Positions 51,433 to 61,552 of a DNA stretch of 64,000 nt are shown piece after piece. The position numbers and the translations under genes are program-made. Origin of the DNA: Lachnospiraceae bacterium (GTDB taxonomy: Bacteria; Bacillota; Clostridia; Lachnospirales; Lachnospiraceae); assembly GCA_902363135.1 (NCBI GenBank), contig CABIZF010000005.1, positions 62,001-126,000 on the forward strand. The letters run 5' to 3'. How positions within the stretch are numbered: position 1 is the first letter of the stretch; the number at the start of each line of letters is the position of its first letter. The notes under the pieces are model-generated. The model did not search any database. It saw only the letters and a program-made list of their open reading frames with translations, and was not told the DNA's origin.

Positions 51433-51981
51433 TTACGCTTCTGTCCCGGAAGCTGCCTTCGCCGCTGCCGCCATCTTCTCAAGATAGGCCGCCGCCTGCT
51501 CAAGCTTCTCTGCGTCAATCGAATAGTACGACCATTTTCCCTGTCGCCGACATGCTACCACACCGGACTCACATAATATTTTCATATGATGTGAAAGTGT
51601 CGACTGCACAATGCTCACCGACTTGAGCAGATCTGCCGCACAGAGCTCCCCACTTGCGCGGATCAGCTGCACGATCTGCAACCGGACATCATCACCCATC
51701 GCCCGGAATAAAAGAGCAGCCATCGCATCATCGGCCAACGCCTGCTGTGGATGCTTCGCTGTCTTCTTTATCTTCGGCCGGCTTTGTTTTACAGGAGCGC
51801 CTGTATCCGGCGTCTCTGCTGCTTCCGTCAGAGCTTCTGTAATCATCTCCGGAGACAGCTTTTCTGTCAGCCTGCTCTTTTTTTCTTTCTTTTTCTTTTT
51901 TGGCTTATCCTCGGATTTCTGCTTTTCCTGTTTCTCGAGCTTCTCGAGCTTTGCCAGTTTTTTCTTTTTCTTTTCCTTCAT
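51433..51981 (-). CDS. ArsR-family regulator with lysine-rich N-terminal extension
   Basis: Predicted 182-residue protein. Residues 1-40 are dominated by lysine and glutamate (runs such as EKKKKKLAKLEKLEKQEKQK). A linker follows, and the ArsR winged helix occupies about residues 85-165 (LFRAMGDDVRLQIVQLI, SIVQSTLSHHMKILCESG, RQGKWSYYSID). The usual ELCxC metal site is reduced to ELCAAD, so metal sensing is doubtful. The basic tail may increase non-specific DNA or RNA binding. ATG has AGGAG upstream. It is 213 nt upstream of the zinc-ribbon gene, with an R1 repeat between. Confidence 0.85.
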   Translation of the reverse strand: MKEKKKKKLAKLEKLEKQEKQKSEDKPKKKKKEKKSRLTEKLSPEMITEALTEAAETPDTGAPVKQSRPKIKKTAKHPQQALADDAMAALLFRAMGDDVRLQIVQLIRASGELCAADLLKSVSIVQSTLSHHMKILCESGVVACRRQGKWSYYSIDAEKLEQAAAYLEKMAAAAKAASGTEA

Positions 51982-52143
51982 CTGTACTCTCTCCTGCTTT
52001 TGCCCTGACAGATGCCGGTATCTTATGAATTCGGGCTTCTGACACCGGCACCGGAATAATGTAACATTATAGCACGTTGTATTTATGCCGTAAAGCGGTT
52101 ATTCCTGCATATTTCTCAGATTTATGGCTGTTTTTATGCATTT

Positions 52144-53709
52144 TTATTCATACACAATCACCGGTGTCCCGACTGATACCGTATTGAATATCGTCTGTGC
52201 CTGCTCATACGGCGTATTGACACAGCCATGTGAACCGTTGGTCAGATAAATTGTCCCGCCGAAATACGCGCGCGTCTGCATGTCGTGAATCCCGACATCT
52301 CCATTAAACGGCATCCAGAAATCCACCGGGGACTGGTATCCTTCCCCGACCAGAATCGCATTCTGCTTCATCGCATCGATGGCCCAGACACCACCTGACG
52401 GAGTTGCGTTTCCTTTGTTCGGATTACCGGTCACCACCGGCGTATCGACGATACACGTACCATATTGATAACACCACATCCGCTGCTGGGAAATGCAGAT
52501 CTCCACATATGTATCGCCGATATCATTTGTATCCCGACTCTTTGCCGTGTATAAATATTCAGGCTCCATCGTTCCCTGATAACCATCTGCCAGTGCATTC
52601 AGCAATGCCACTACCGTCGCGTCTTGATCCATACACCAGCCATAATCCCCTCCGTTTAATGTGACGGTCGTCCCAAGAGAAGTATAGAATTCCCGCGTCA
52701 GGCCGAATGTATCATATTTTGCAGCCAGGCTCTCTACATAATCCGTGACTGCCACTTCATCAATGACATATTCCCCGTCTGCGCGTGTCACGATCCAGTC
52801 CGCGATAAGCGGCGCATTTACTACTTCCTTCCGGTCACCAAAATCATACGTGATATATGCCTTTGCCAGCGCACTTTTTTTCTTTGCCTCTTCCAGCAGT
52901 GTGGCATCATCGGAATACCGCTTTGGATTCACATAGCAGCCGGCATCCTCAAGGCTGAGCACACTCTGCCCCGCATCCAGCGCATCTGCAAGCGCCTGCT
53001 CGGCTTTTTCGGCATCCAGCGTCGTTCCCATGACCTCCGGCTCCACCTCAAAGCCGGTGTCCGTCGTTTTCACATAAGCATCCTCCGGTGCGGTCACATA
53101 GAGCGGATTCATGCAGTCCAGCTCTGAAAACGCCTGTATTGCAGCATCCCGGTCATATGAAAATGCCACAGCTGCCGCATTGGAACGCTTTAATAGAATC
53201 ATGGCCGGCCAGAGAAAGGACTTCTGTGCTTTCAGCATCCGGTTAATGCTGCTGTCATCCACAAATGCAAGCTTGATCTGTTCTGCAGTGAGATATTCAC
53301 TCTCGCCTCCCCGCTTCCTGATCTCTAGCCGGTAATCACCAAGTCTTTTTGCCACCTCTGTCTTTACCGTATCTGCGGTCTGCTGACTGCAGTCAATGCC
53401 ATAAATCTCTGTATCCTCATAAAAATGAAACCCAAAATAGATTGCCACTGCAATATAAATCCCAAGCACGCCCACACCGATACCCGCCAAAATCCGGTTC
53501 CGTTTTCGACGCTTTCGTGCGCGGAGCTTTTGCTGCCAGCCTTCTGCCGCTTCCTGCACCGCAGCCGCCTCCCGCCGCCTGCTTCTCCCCCTGTCATACC
53601 TTCTTCTATCTTCGGCCGATGCCCTGTATTTTGGTCCGGCAGGCGATGTCTGTCTGCTTCCTTCCCCTGTACATCTGCTGCGACGCGGCCGCTCCCCTCT
53701 TTGCTCCAT
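52144..53709 (-). CDS. L,D-transpeptidase (YkuD) with peptidoglycan-binding region
   Basis: Predicted 521-residue cell-wall enzyme. A highly basic cytoplasmic N-terminus (about 70 residues) is followed by one membrane helix (ILAGIGVGVLGIYIAVAIYF), two copies of a PG_binding_4-like region, and a YkuD catalytic domain ending with IHDMQTRAYFGG and the active-site motif GSHGCVNTP. It should form 3-3 cross-links or attach proteins to peptidoglycan outside the cell. ATG 53709 has GGGGGAAG upstream; the earlier part of the frame runs through an R2 fragment and the valS terminator. Confidence 0.92.
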   Translation of the reverse strand: MEQRGERPRRSRCTGEGSRQTSPAGPKYRASAEDRRRYDRGRSRRREAAAVQEAAEGWQQKLRARKRRKRNRILAGIGVGVLGIYIAVAIYFGFHFYEDTEIYGIDCSQQTADTVKTEVAKRLGDYRLEIRKRGGESEYLTAEQIKLAFVDDSSINRMLKAQKSFLWPAMILLKRSNAAAVAFSYDRDAAIQAFSELDCMNPLYVTAPEDAYVKTTDTGFEVEPEVMGTTLDAEKAEQALADALDAGQSVLSLEDAGCYVNPKRYSDDATLLEEAKKKSALAKAYITYDFGDRKEVVNAPLIADWIVTRADGEYVIDEVAVTDYVESLAAKYDTFGLTREFYTSLGTTVTLNGGDYGWCMDQDATVVALLNALADGYQGTMEPEYLYTAKSRDTNDIGDTYVEICISQQRMWCYQYGTCIVDTPVVTGNPNKGNATPSGGVWAIDAMKQNAILVGEGYQSPVDFWMPFNGDVGIHDMQTRAYFGGTIYLTNGSHGCVNTPYEQAQTIFNTVSVGTPVIVYE

Positions 53710-53734
53710 CTCTTTTCTTCCCCCGTTACTGTTA

Positions 53735-53795
53735 TTGTAAAGCGGAGATTCGCAACCCGCTTTCACTGCCTGCTCATGAATGCGCCTCTCCAAAA
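53735..53795. repeat. R2 fragment
   Basis: TAAAGCGGAGATTCGCAACC, a GCTTTCACTGCCTGCTCATGAA variant and a truncated second hairpin. It lies between the valS terminator and the L,D-transpeptidase start. Confidence 0.6.
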
Positions 53796-53842
53796 GACGC
53801 TTGTGTTCTATCATAACACTCCGTCTGCATTTTCGCAACGTG

Positions 53843-53891
53843 AAAGAAAGCGAAAGGCAGCGCCATCCAATGAATGACACTGCCTTCCGCT
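53843..53891 (-). terminator. Terminator of valS
   Basis: Minus-strand stem AGCGGAAGGCAGTG with CGCTGCCTTTCGCT (two mismatched pairs), followed by a T-rich tract. Confidence 0.85.
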
Positions 53892-53937
53892 CTCATATTG
53901 TTCGGTCCGATGACCTTCAGGACCTGCAGCTTTCCTT

Positions 53938-56583
53938 TTACTGCAGCTGGCTTAAGCGCTCCTTTACCTGATCCATCATCTGGGTATATTTTTCCAGCTT
54001 TGCCTTCTCCTCGTCGATCTTGGACTGCGGCGCTTTGCTGACGAATTTCTCATTGCCGAGCATTCCATTGACGCGGGCAAGCTCCTTTGTCAGGCGCTCC
54101 TCCTCCTTCTTCAGACGCTCGATTTCTTTATCAATATCGACCAGCTCTGCAAACGGCATATAAATGACCGCCTCCGGGATGACAGCTGATACCGCATCAT
54201 CACCAATACCGGACTTATCTGCCTGTACGTGCACACTGCTCGCGTAGCCAAGCGTTGCAAAGAATACCTTACCGGTCTCGAAAATCTCACGCACCTTCTC
54301 ATTTTCCGAAACAACGAATACCTGTGCCTTCTTGCTTGGCGGAACGTTCATGCCGGTACGCACGTTACGGATCGCGCGGACAGCCTCTTTGATCGTCTCG
54401 ACTTCCTTTTCTTCCTTGGCGAAGTTCCATGCATCCTGATATTCCGGCCATGCCGAGATCATGATGGACTCCTCCTCCGGATGTAAGGTGCAGAAAATCT
54501 CTTCTGTGATGAATGGCATGTACGGATGCAGCAGCTTCAGCGCATTCGTCAAAACCGTCTTTAATGTCCAGAGTGCAGCTGCCTTTGTCGTATCCGTCTC
54601 ACTGTACAGACGCGGCTTCACCATCTCGATGTACCAGTCGCAGAACTCCTCCCAGATAAAGTCATAAACCTTCTGAACTGCGATACCGAGCTCATATTTA
54701 TCCAGGTTCTCCGTTACTTCTTTTGCAAGCGTATTTACCTTGGAGAGAATCCACTTATCCGCCCCGGTCAGAGTCGCAGGATCGATCTGCTCCGGCACCT
54801 CTGCCTTTTCCAGATTCATCATAATGAAGCGGGATGCATTCCATACTTTATTTGCAAAGTTCCGGGATGCCTCGACACGTTCCATATAGAAACGCATGTC
54901 GTTGCCCGGCGCATTTCCGGTCATCAGGGTCAGACGCAGTGCATCCGCACCATACTGGTCGATGATCTCCAGCGGATCGATACCGTTGCCAAGGGATTTA
55001 CTCATCTTTCGTCCCTGAGCATCACGCACCAGTCCGTGAATCAGTACATGATGGAACGGCACCTCTCCGGTCTGCTCCAGTGCGGAGAATACCATACGGA
55101 TAACCCAGAAGAAAATGATGTCATAGCCGGTCACCAGTACGTCTGTCGGATAAAAATACTCAAGCTCCGGTGTCTTGTCCGGCCATCCAAGCGTGGAGAA
55201 CGGCCACAGTGCAGAGCTGAACCATGTATCGAGTGTATCTTCATCCTGTGTAAAATGCGTACCGCCACACTTCGGACAGATCTTCGGCATCTCCCGTGCC
55301 ACAACGGTCTCGCCACAGTCATCGCAGTAGTAAGCCGGAATCCGATGTCCCCACCAGAGCTGTCTTGAGATACACCAGTCGCGGATGTTCTCCAGCCAAT
55401 GCAGATACGTCTTGCCAAAGCGCTCCGGTACAAACTGCAGCTCACCGCTCTTCAATGCCTCGATTGCCGGCTTCGCCATCTCCTCCATGCGGACAAACCA
55501 CTGCGGCTTGATCATCGGCTCTACCGTCGTCTTGCAGCGGTCATGTGTGCCGACGTTGTGCTCATGCGGTACGACCTTGACCAGAAGTCCAAGATCATCC
55601 AGATCCTTCACCATCGCCTTTCTGGCCTCATAACGGTCCATACCCGCATACTTGCCACCGAGCTCGTTGATGGTCGCATCGTCGTTCATGATGTTGATCT
55701 CCGGAAGGTTGTGGCGCTTTCCCACCTCAAAATCGTTCGGATCATGAGCCGGCGTGATCTTTACGCAGCCGGTACCGAACTCTTTGTCTACATATGCGTC
55801 CGCGATAACCGGGATCTCACGGTCCGTCAGCGGAAGCTTCAGCATTTTTCCGATCAGATCCTGATAACGTTCGTCATCCGGATTGACTGCCACTGCGGTA
55901 TCACCAAGCAGAGTCTCCGGACGGGTCGTTGCGATCTCGACGAATCTGCCCTCTTCCCCGACAATTGGATAATTGATGTGCCAGAAATATCCGGCCTGAT
56001 CCACATGCTCAACCTCGGCATCAGAAATGGATGTCTGGCAGACCGGACACCAGTTGATAATCCTGGATCCTTTATAAATATAACCTTTTTCATAAAGGCG
56101 GATAAACACCTCCTGCACAGCCTTCGAGCATCCCTCGTCCATTGTGAAACGCTCGCGGTCCCAATCTGCAGATGCACCGAGCTTTTTCAGCTGATTGATA
56201 ATCTTTCCGCCGTACTCTTCCTTCCATGCCCATGCATGCTTCAGAAATTCCTCACGGCCGATCTCATCCTTATCAATGCCCTGCTCTTTGAGCTTTGCTG
56301 TGACCTTTACCTCAGTTGCAATCGCCGCATGGTCTGTTCCCGGCTGCCACAGCGCCTCATAGCCCTGCATCCGTTTGAACCGGATCAGAATATCCTGCAT
56401 CGTCTCGTCCAGCGCATGGCCCATATGCAGCTGTCCGGTAACGTTTGGCGGCGGGATCACGATGGTAAACGGCTTCTTGTCCGGATTTACCTCCGCATGA
56501 AAATACTTTTTATCCAGCCATTTCTGATACAGTCTGTCTTCCAGGCCCTTCGGGTCATAGGTCTTTGCCAATTCTTTGCTCAT
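53938..56583 (-). CDS. valS: Valyl-tRNA synthetase
   Basis: Predicted 881-residue class Ia synthetase. The HIGH-type motif is [15 protein letters not shown], the KMSKS motif is in [14 protein letters not shown], the editing domain lies between them, and a C-terminal coiled-coil arm ([19 protein letters not shown]) closes the protein. ATG has AGGAGG upstream. Expression is controlled by an upstream T-box. An unusual GC-rich hairpin segment separates the T-box terminator from the start codon. Confidence 0.97.
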   Translation of the reverse strand: MSKELAKTYDPKGLEDRLYQKWLDKKYFHAEVNPDKKPFTIVIPPPNVTGQLHMGHALDETMQDILIRFKRMQGYEALWQPGTDHAAIATEVKVTAKLKEQGIDKDEIGREEFLKHAWAWKEEYGGKIINQLKKLGASADWDRERFTMDEGCSKAVQEVFIRLYEKGYIYKGSRIINWCPVCQTSISDAEVEHVDQAGYFWHINYPIVGEEGRFVEIATTRPETLLGDTAVAVNPDDERYQDLIGKMLKLPLTDREIPVIADAYVDKEFGTGCVKITPAHDPNDFEVGKRHNLPEINIMNDDATINELGGKYAGMDRYEARKAMVKDLDDLGLLVKVVPHEHNVGTHDRCKTTVEPMIKPQWFVRMEEMAKPAIEALKSGELQFVPERFGKTYLHWLENIRDWCISRQLWWGHRIPAYYCDDCGETVVAREMPKICPKCGGTHFTQDEDTLDTWFSSALWPFSTLGWPDKTPELEYFYPTDVLVTGYDIIFFWVIRMVFSALEQTGEVPFHHVLIHGLVRDAQGRKMSKSLGNGIDPLEIIDQYGADALRLTLMTGNAPGNDMRFYMERVEASRNFANKVWNASRFIMMNLEKAEVPEQIDPATLTGADKWILSKVNTLAKEVTENLDKYELGIAVQKVYDFIWEEFCDWYIEMVKPRLYSETDTTKAAALWTLKTVLTNALKLLHPYMPFITEEIFCTLHPEEESIMISAWPEYQDAWNFAKEEKEVETIKEAVRAIRNVRTGMNVPPSKKAQVFVVSENEKVREIFETGKVFFATLGYASSVHVQADKSGIGDDAVSAVIPEAVIYMPFAELVDIDKEIERLKKEEERLTKELARVNGMLGNEKFVSKAPQSKIDEEKAKLEKYTQMMDQVKERLSQLQ

Positions 56584-56692
56584 AAAATCCTCCTGTGTGT
56601 CGTAATGTAATCTGCAGTGCGCGACCTGCCGTGCGCAACCTCGATTTCGCTTCGCTTCATCTCGGTCGCGGGCTTCGCCCTATCGGTCTTTA

Positions 56693-56736
56693 CGGGAACC
56701 CTCTGCCGGAAGCAAGCTTCCTTCCGAGGGTTCCCG
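56693..56736 (-). other. Long GC-rich hairpin in the valS leader
   Basis: CGGGAACCCTC pairs perfectly with GAGGGTTCCCG and the inner GGAAG with CTTCC. It is embedded in about 150 nt of simple-looking sequence (repeated CGAAGCG, GCGCA words) between the T-box terminator and the valS ribosome binding site. It resembles a dispersed intergenic element, but only one copy is in the window. Confidence 0.5.
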
Positions 56737-56767
56737 CAAATCCCGGCACGGCTCATTGCCAGCACGG

Positions 56768-57072
56768 AAAAAAACGCCCTTCACACTTACGTGCAAAGGG
56801 CGAATGTCTCGCGGTACCACCTTTTCTTACGGAAGCCCTTGATGCTCTGCCTGAAGCGAATATTTACTCACGGCAAAATCGATAAACAGCTCCGTATCTT
56901 TCCTTCTGTAACGGGAAGTCCCGTGATCACCTACCCATCCTTTGACTTCAGCGATCCAGTTCAAAAGCTACCTTCCGTTTCTTCTATCCCGGATGACCTC
57001 TCAGCCGGTGGATCATCCTCTCTGGCGGCATCAGAAAACGTACTCCTCTTTCTCATCACCTTTTCTTACATA
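56768..57072 (-). promoter_or_regulatory. T-box leader controlling valS
   Basis: The minus strand contains the invariant T-box GGTGGTACCGCG (complement at 56810-56821), directly followed by a terminator whose CGCCCTT arm pairs with AAGGGCG and is followed by TTTTTTT. Upstream is an extensive stem I region with GGAAGGTAGC. A candidate GTC valine specifier occurs in TGAAGTCAAAG. Uncharged tRNA-Val should stabilise the antiterminator and allow valS transcription. Confidence 0.92.
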
Positions 57073-57078
57073 CCTGCT

Positions 57079-57107
57079 ATCTTAGCGGAGACGCACTATT
57101 TTGTCAA
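57079..57107 (-). promoter_or_regulatory. Promoter of valS
   Basis: TTGACA (57102-57107), 17 nt, TAAGAT (57079-57084) on the minus strand, directly after the stop codon of the GH172 gene. Confidence 0.75.
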
Positions 57108-57136
57108 GCCGAAATGAAGAAAATATGCTTCCATAC

Positions 57137-58237
57137 TCATCTCGGCCAGCGCTCTTCCTTTTTCAAAAGCGGAGCAAACGCCTGATGCGGCTCGCTCTGA
57201 TACCAGTAAGCCACGCTTGCCACATCGTCCTGCCGTTCAAAATTTCCCTTATGGCAGCCTCCGATCTGCTGAAGCGTCACGCGCAGATCCTCCTCAAACA
57301 GAATTGGGTCCAGAATATGCCAGCGATAAAAGCCGCGCTGCGGAAGTGTATCATCATTATGATATGCGCTCCAGGCCCGCTCATCGTGTGTGGAATAATA
57401 CGGATATCCGAGAAACGGCGTATTGTAATTCTGCTCCACAGTCTTCCCGTCCACCTGCTTTGCAAAGCTCCAGGAACCGCCGAAATAGTCCTCCATCCCG
57501 GTTCCGCAGATCGTCGGATATGCCTCATCTCCGTCAATATAGAACTTCATCTCACCTTCGCCATACCAGTAGCGCTCCAGTGAGGTATGGGCAATATACG
57601 TGCCGACATAATGTCCGCGTCCCTTTACGCCATCCAGGATCGTATAATCCTTCTGCAGCTGCGTCAGCTTCTCCCTGCGCCACTGTGCATGGAAGTATAA
57701 GGTATCCTCCGGCTGCTCATCCAGCTCCAGATAATCAATCTGATAAAAGAAGCACTCCAGCTCTGTCTCGTGCTGATTTTCCAGTGTGATCCTCGCCCGC
57801 TTTCCGAACGGCATCTGAAAATAACAGTTAAAGCCTCTCGCCGGAACCACGCAGATCGGAAGGGAATTGACGATACAGTCCCTGGCAAAGCCGCAGCAGA
57901 AGAAGTCCCCGAGCGGACTCTCCACAGAAGGTGTCTCCTCATCATCCCAGTACATCCGCAGCACCAGATCGCGCAGAACATAATAGTCCTTTTCCGTCTG
58001 ATCTGCTACCGTGATCCAGATATGATTGATCACGCCCGGCCCTTTGATATCTGCCAGTGTCGTCACACTCCCGGAAGCAAGGTTTCGCAGACACGGAGAA
58101 CCTTTTCTGGAAGGTCCCAGATTGCTGGGCGCCATCCCGCCCTTTCCTTTTTCGCCTGTCGGATTTTCTGCATTGACAGAACGGCTTCTGCCTCTTTTTG
58201 CTGTCGTCAGATCTGAAAGACCACCAAATCCATTCAT
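57137..58237 (-). CDS. GH172 (DUF2961) glycoside hydrolase, difructose-anhydride/fructofuranosidase-type candidate
   Basis: Predicted 366-residue cytoplasmic protein of the DUF2961 family, now glycoside hydrolase family 172. Characteristic segments are MAPSNLGPSRKGSPCLRN, the SPLGDFFCCGF loop, and CGTGMEDYFGGSWSF with its conserved Glu-Asp. Characterised members act on alpha-D-fructofuranosides, difructose dianhydrides or arabinofuranosides. The company of GH32 and an amylosucrase-like enzyme favours a fructose-containing substrate. No signal peptide. Last gene of the operon; no terminator is visible before the valS promoter. Confidence 0.88.
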   Translation of the reverse strand: MNGFGGLSDLTTAKRGRSRSVNAENPTGEKGKGGMAPSNLGPSRKGSPCLRNLASGSVTTLADIKGPGVINHIWITVADQTEKDYYVLRDLVLRMYWDDEETPSVESPLGDFFCCGFARDCIVNSLPICVVPARGFNCYFQMPFGKRARITLENQHETELECFFYQIDYLELDEQPEDTLYFHAQWRREKLTQLQKDYTILDGVKGRGHYVGTYIAHTSLERYWYGEGEMKFYIDGDEAYPTICGTGMEDYFGGSWSFAKQVDGKTVEQNYNTPFLGYPYYSTHDERAWSAYHNDDTLPQRGFYRWHILDPILFEEDLRVTLQQIGGCHKGNFERQDDVASVAYWYQSEPHQAFAPLLKKEERWPR

Positions 58238-58278
58238 TGCTTTTTCCTCCTACAATTTATCATGCACAAAATTCTTTT

Positions 58279-60402
58279 TTACAGCTTTTTCAGATAATAG
58301 TAACCAAACGCCGGGATATTGACCCCGCATGCCTTCATCTTCTGTCCGGAGATCAGATCGACATACAGGCCGTCATTTTCATTGATCCATGCCGTCTTGT
58401 CGTACTCACTGAAATTAAACAGACCGTAAATTTTCTCTCCGTCATAAAATCTGCCGATACAGAGCACACCCTTTTCCCACGTCTCGACTGTCCATGTATC
58501 TGCATAGGAGACAAACGCCTTCTCTTCCTTACGGATCTGCTCCAATTTTTGCAGGCCAAGGAACATTTTCCCTTCTACGGTAGACGGATCGTTTCTCTTT
58601 TCTGCCAGATCCCAGTGCATCACACCGCGGTGAATGTAACGGGAATCTGCCACCTTGTTCGGATCAGCCTTATAGGTATAATCGTTGACCTGTGCGATCT
58701 CGTCTCCGCTGTAGAGTACTGGAATACCGGACTGCATAAACATATACGCATGCAACATCAGGTCCTTGCGGATCGCCAGATCCATCGCGGCCGGATTCTG
58801 CTCAAAGCCGGCCTTTTCGATTCCACACATGGACGCAGTTGTACCGCAGAAGCGGGCATCTCCGGTCACCGGATCAGCATTGTACAGCTCGCCGCGGCTC
58901 GTGCTGTTTCCTGCATAGCCCTGGAAATAGTCATTCAGGTACTGCTTATGGGAGCGCTCCATCATGCCCTCCTGCTCCAGTGTCGCGTAATCCAGTCCCC
59001 AGCCGATATCATCGTGGCAACGCAGGTAATTCAGAAATACATAATCCTTTGGCAGGCTGTCCACGATATCCAGCTGCTTCTTTAAAAGGCTCACATCACG
59101 CGTCGCCACGGTATGCCAGGTCGTAGCCATCGTCGTCACATTGTAGAGCATATGGCATTCCGGCTTCTCAACTGTGCCGAAATACGGAACGACCTTCTCC
59201 GGCTCCATGACTACCTCACCGAGCAGCAGAATGCCCGGGCAGACGATCTCACCGATCATACGCATCATGCGCACAATCGTGTGCACCTGCTGAAGATTCC
59301 GGCAGGTCGTACCGAGTTCCTTCCATATATATGGCACTGCATCAATCCGGACAATATCGATTCCCTTATTTGCAAGGAAAAGGAAATTGTACATCATCTC
59401 ATTGAACACACGCGGATTGCGGTAATTCAGATCCCACTGATACGGATAGAAGGAGGTCATGACAAAATGTCCGGCATCCGGAAGCCAGGTAAAGTTGCCC
59501 GGTGCTGTCGTCGGAAATACCTGCGGAACGGTCTGTTCATATTTTGCCGGAATATCCCAGTTGTCAAAGAAGAAATAACGGCTCATATATTCACCGTCTC
59601 CCTGACGCGCACGCTTCGCCCACTCGTGATCCTCTGATGTGTGATTCATGACAAAATCCATGCAGACATTGATGTCCTTCTCATGGCAGGCTGCGGTCAG
59701 ATGCTCCAGATCCTCCATTGTGCCAAGCTTTTCCTGTACCTTGCGGAAGTCTGACACTGCATAGCCTCCATCGGAACGCCCCTCCGGGGTATCCAGAAAC
59801 GGCATCAGATGAATGTAATTGACACCACACTGTTCTACATAGTCGAGCTTCTCCTGCACACCCTTCATATTGCCTGCAAAATTGTCGATGTAGAACATCA
59901 TGCCCATCATGTCATTCTGCTTGTACCAGTCCGGGCGTTTCTCTCTGCTCGCATCAGATGCACGCAGGTTGGTATTTCGCTCCATGTAGAAGCGTTTCAT
60001 ATTGTCGCACAGCTCTGCAAACATGGAGCTGTTGCCATAAAGCTCCATATACAGCCAGCGCAGCTCCTCAAAATGCCGGTCAAACCGTTTCCGGTACGTC
60101 GCTTCAATTGCATCCTCGCGTGCTTTTTGGGCTGCCTCTGCCTCGCGCAGTGCAGCCTCCTTCTCAGCTGCCGCAATTGCCGCTGCCTTTTTCTCTGCTG
60201 CCACTTTTTCTTCGGCTGCCTTCTTCTCAGCTGCCGCCTTTTCTTCGGCTGCCTTTTCTTCGGCTGCCTTCTTCTCAGCCGCCGCCTTTTCTTCGGCTGC
60301 CTTCTTCTCAGCTGCCGCCCTATCTTCAGCAGTCATCGTGATCGCCACGGTCGGCTGCTGTAATGTCTCCTGCTTTGTTGTCCTCTTTTTTGATCTTTTC
60401 AT
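58279..60402 (-). CDS. GH13_4 amylosucrase-like alpha-glucan enzyme with AEK-rich N-terminus
   Basis: Predicted 707 residues. The first 100 are an Ala/Glu/Lys-rich repeat (AAEKKAAEEKAA units). The GH13 barrel follows: nucleophile Asp about 354 in DIVRIDAVPYIWKELG, acid/base Glu about 396 in LLLGEVV, and the transition-state stabiliser in LRCHDDIGWG. The sequence RIDAVPYIWKELGTTCRNL is close to amylosucrase and sucrose hydrolase. It may split sucrose or transfer its glucosyl group. The start ATG overlaps the LacI stop (ATGA). The charged helical N-terminus is not part of known amylosucrases and has no secretion signal. Confidence 0.87.
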   Translation of the reverse strand: MKRSKKRTTKQETLQQPTVAITMTAEDRAAAEKKAAEEKAAAEKKAAEEKAAEEKAAAEKKAAEEKVAAEKKAAAIAAAEKEAALREAEAAQKAREDAIEATYRKRFDRHFEELRWLYMELYGNSSMFAELCDNMKRFYMERNTNLRASDASREKRPDWYKQNDMMGMMFYIDNFAGNMKGVQEKLDYVEQCGVNYIHLMPFLDTPEGRSDGGYAVSDFRKVQEKLGTMEDLEHLTAACHEKDINVCMDFVMNHTSEDHEWAKRARQGDGEYMSRYFFFDNWDIPAKYEQTVPQVFPTTAPGNFTWLPDAGHFVMTSFYPYQWDLNYRNPRVFNEMMYNFLFLANKGIDIVRIDAVPYIWKELGTTCRNLQQVHTIVRMMRMIGEIVCPGILLLGEVVMEPEKVVPYFGTVEKPECHMLYNVTTMATTWHTVATRDVSLLKKQLDIVDSLPKDYVFLNYLRCHDDIGWGLDYATLEQEGMMERSHKQYLNDYFQGYAGNSTSRGELYNADPVTGDARFCGTTASMCGIEKAGFEQNPAAMDLAIRKDLMLHAYMFMQSGIPVLYSGDEIAQVNDYTYKADPNKVADSRYIHRGVMHWDLAEKRNDPSTVEGKMFLGLQKLEQIRKEEKAFVSYADTWTVETWEKGVLCIGRFYDGEKIYGLFNFSEYDKTAWINENDGLYVDLISGQKMKACGVNIPAFGYYYLKKL
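60125..60340. repeat. In-gene repeat encoding an Ala/Glu/Lys helix
   Basis: Repeated units of the type CTTCTCAGCTGCCGCC and TTTTCTTCGGCTGC (plus strand) encode the AAEKKAAEEK array. Low-complexity DNA with near-identical units, prone to length variation. Confidence 0.85.
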
Positions 60403-61481
60403 CTTCTATCCTCTCCCTCCCGAACCGGAAGTATGATGCCCTTTTTCTCCTTTATATCAGTCTCTGGCAGTGGAAGCGTCGTCCCGCCGTCCTGAAAGAC
60501 AATCGGCAGATCAAGAATATCCTCCACCGCTTCTCCATTCAGAAGCCGCATCAGACAATCAACACTTGTCTTTGCGATTATCCCGGTATCCTGATAAATA
60601 CTCGACACAAATGGCTGTCCGGTATTCATCCAGCGCAGCCCGTCATAACCAATCACCTGCACATCCTCCGGAACACGCAGGCCCATCTGCTCCAGCTCCT
60701 CCTGAATGACGACCGCCAGATGATCTGTCCCCGCAAAGATCCCGTTCGGCCTTCCATTTTCTGTCATCTGATTATTCATATGCGCCTGCAATACACTTCC
60801 GATCAGGCTGCGTGCAGAAAAGGATGAGTACACGGACGGTACCTGCTTCTCGGAAAACGTAATGCTTGCATATGGAATCTCGTTTTCTTCACAATACCCT
60901 TCAAAACCAAGTCTGCGCTTTCGTACCTCATTGTCCACTGACATAATGGTCTGCACAAGCAACAGATTCGTCGCACCACGCCGGACCAGATTCTCTGCTG
61001 CCATACGTCCGCCCAGATAATTATCTCCGGATACACACGGAATATTTTTCGAAAAACGGCGCTCAATCGACACAAATGCCAGCGTATCATCCAGATATTC
61101 CTCCACATCACTGAACGTGACACCGATGATACCGTCGACCTTATTGGCTCTGGCCATTTCGATATATTTGATCTCTTTCTCTTTCTCGCCGTCTGAAATA
61201 CACAGCAGTGGCTGTTTGTCATAGGCAGAAAGTGCATGCTCCAGCCCCTGCAGCAGCAGGCTGTAAAACGGATTGGTAATATCAGGCAAAATGACGACGA
61301 CATAGTCGGTGCGCTGTGTACGCATCTTCCGTGCAATCCCGTTCACCTGATAGCCAAGCTTCTGAATCGACTGCTCGACCCTCTGCCTCCGCTCTTCACT
61401 TACATTTCCGCCATTAATGACATTGGATACCGTTCCTACCGATACACCTGCATCCATCGCCACGTCTTTGATTGTTGCCAT
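60399..61481 (-). CDS. LacI-family transcriptional regulator
   Basis: Predicted 360-residue repressor. The N-terminal helix-turn-helix is ATIKDVAMDAGVSVGTVSNV, with the hinge helix IQKLGYQVNGIARKM, followed by a periplasmic-binding-protein-like sensor domain. ATG 61481 has GAGGA 8 nt upstream. Its position inside the operon, between GH32 and the amylosucrase-like gene, suggests control by sucrose, fructose or a derivative. Its stop overlaps the next start by 4 nt. Confidence 0.94.
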   Translation of the reverse strand: MATIKDVAMDAGVSVGTVSNVINGGNVSEERRQRVEQSIQKLGYQVNGIARKMRTQRTDYVVVILPDITNPFYSLLLQGLEHALSAYDKQPLLCISDGEKEKEIKYIEMARANKVDGIIGVTFSDVEEYLDDTLAFVSIERRFSKNIPCVSGDNYLGGRMAAENLVRRGATNLLLVQTIMSVDNEVRKRRLGFEGYCEENEIPYASITFSEKQVPSVYSSFSARSLIGSVLQAHMNNQMTENGRPNGIFAGTDHLAVVIQEELEQMGLRVPEDVQVIGYDGLRWMNTGQPFVSSIYQDTGIIAKTSVDCLMRLLNGEAVEDILDLPIVFQDGGTTLPLPETDIKEKKGIILPVREGEDRR

Positions 61482-61552
61482 ACCTGTTGTCCTCACTTCT
61501 TTTCCGGTATTCGGATTTCTTTATCTGCTCAACCTTTTATTCCTTGGCGTCT

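Noticed and set aside
60125..60340. CRISPR-like or satellite repeat
   Set aside because: It is in frame and encodes a regular Ala/Glu/Lys helix at the N-terminus of the GH13 enzyme.
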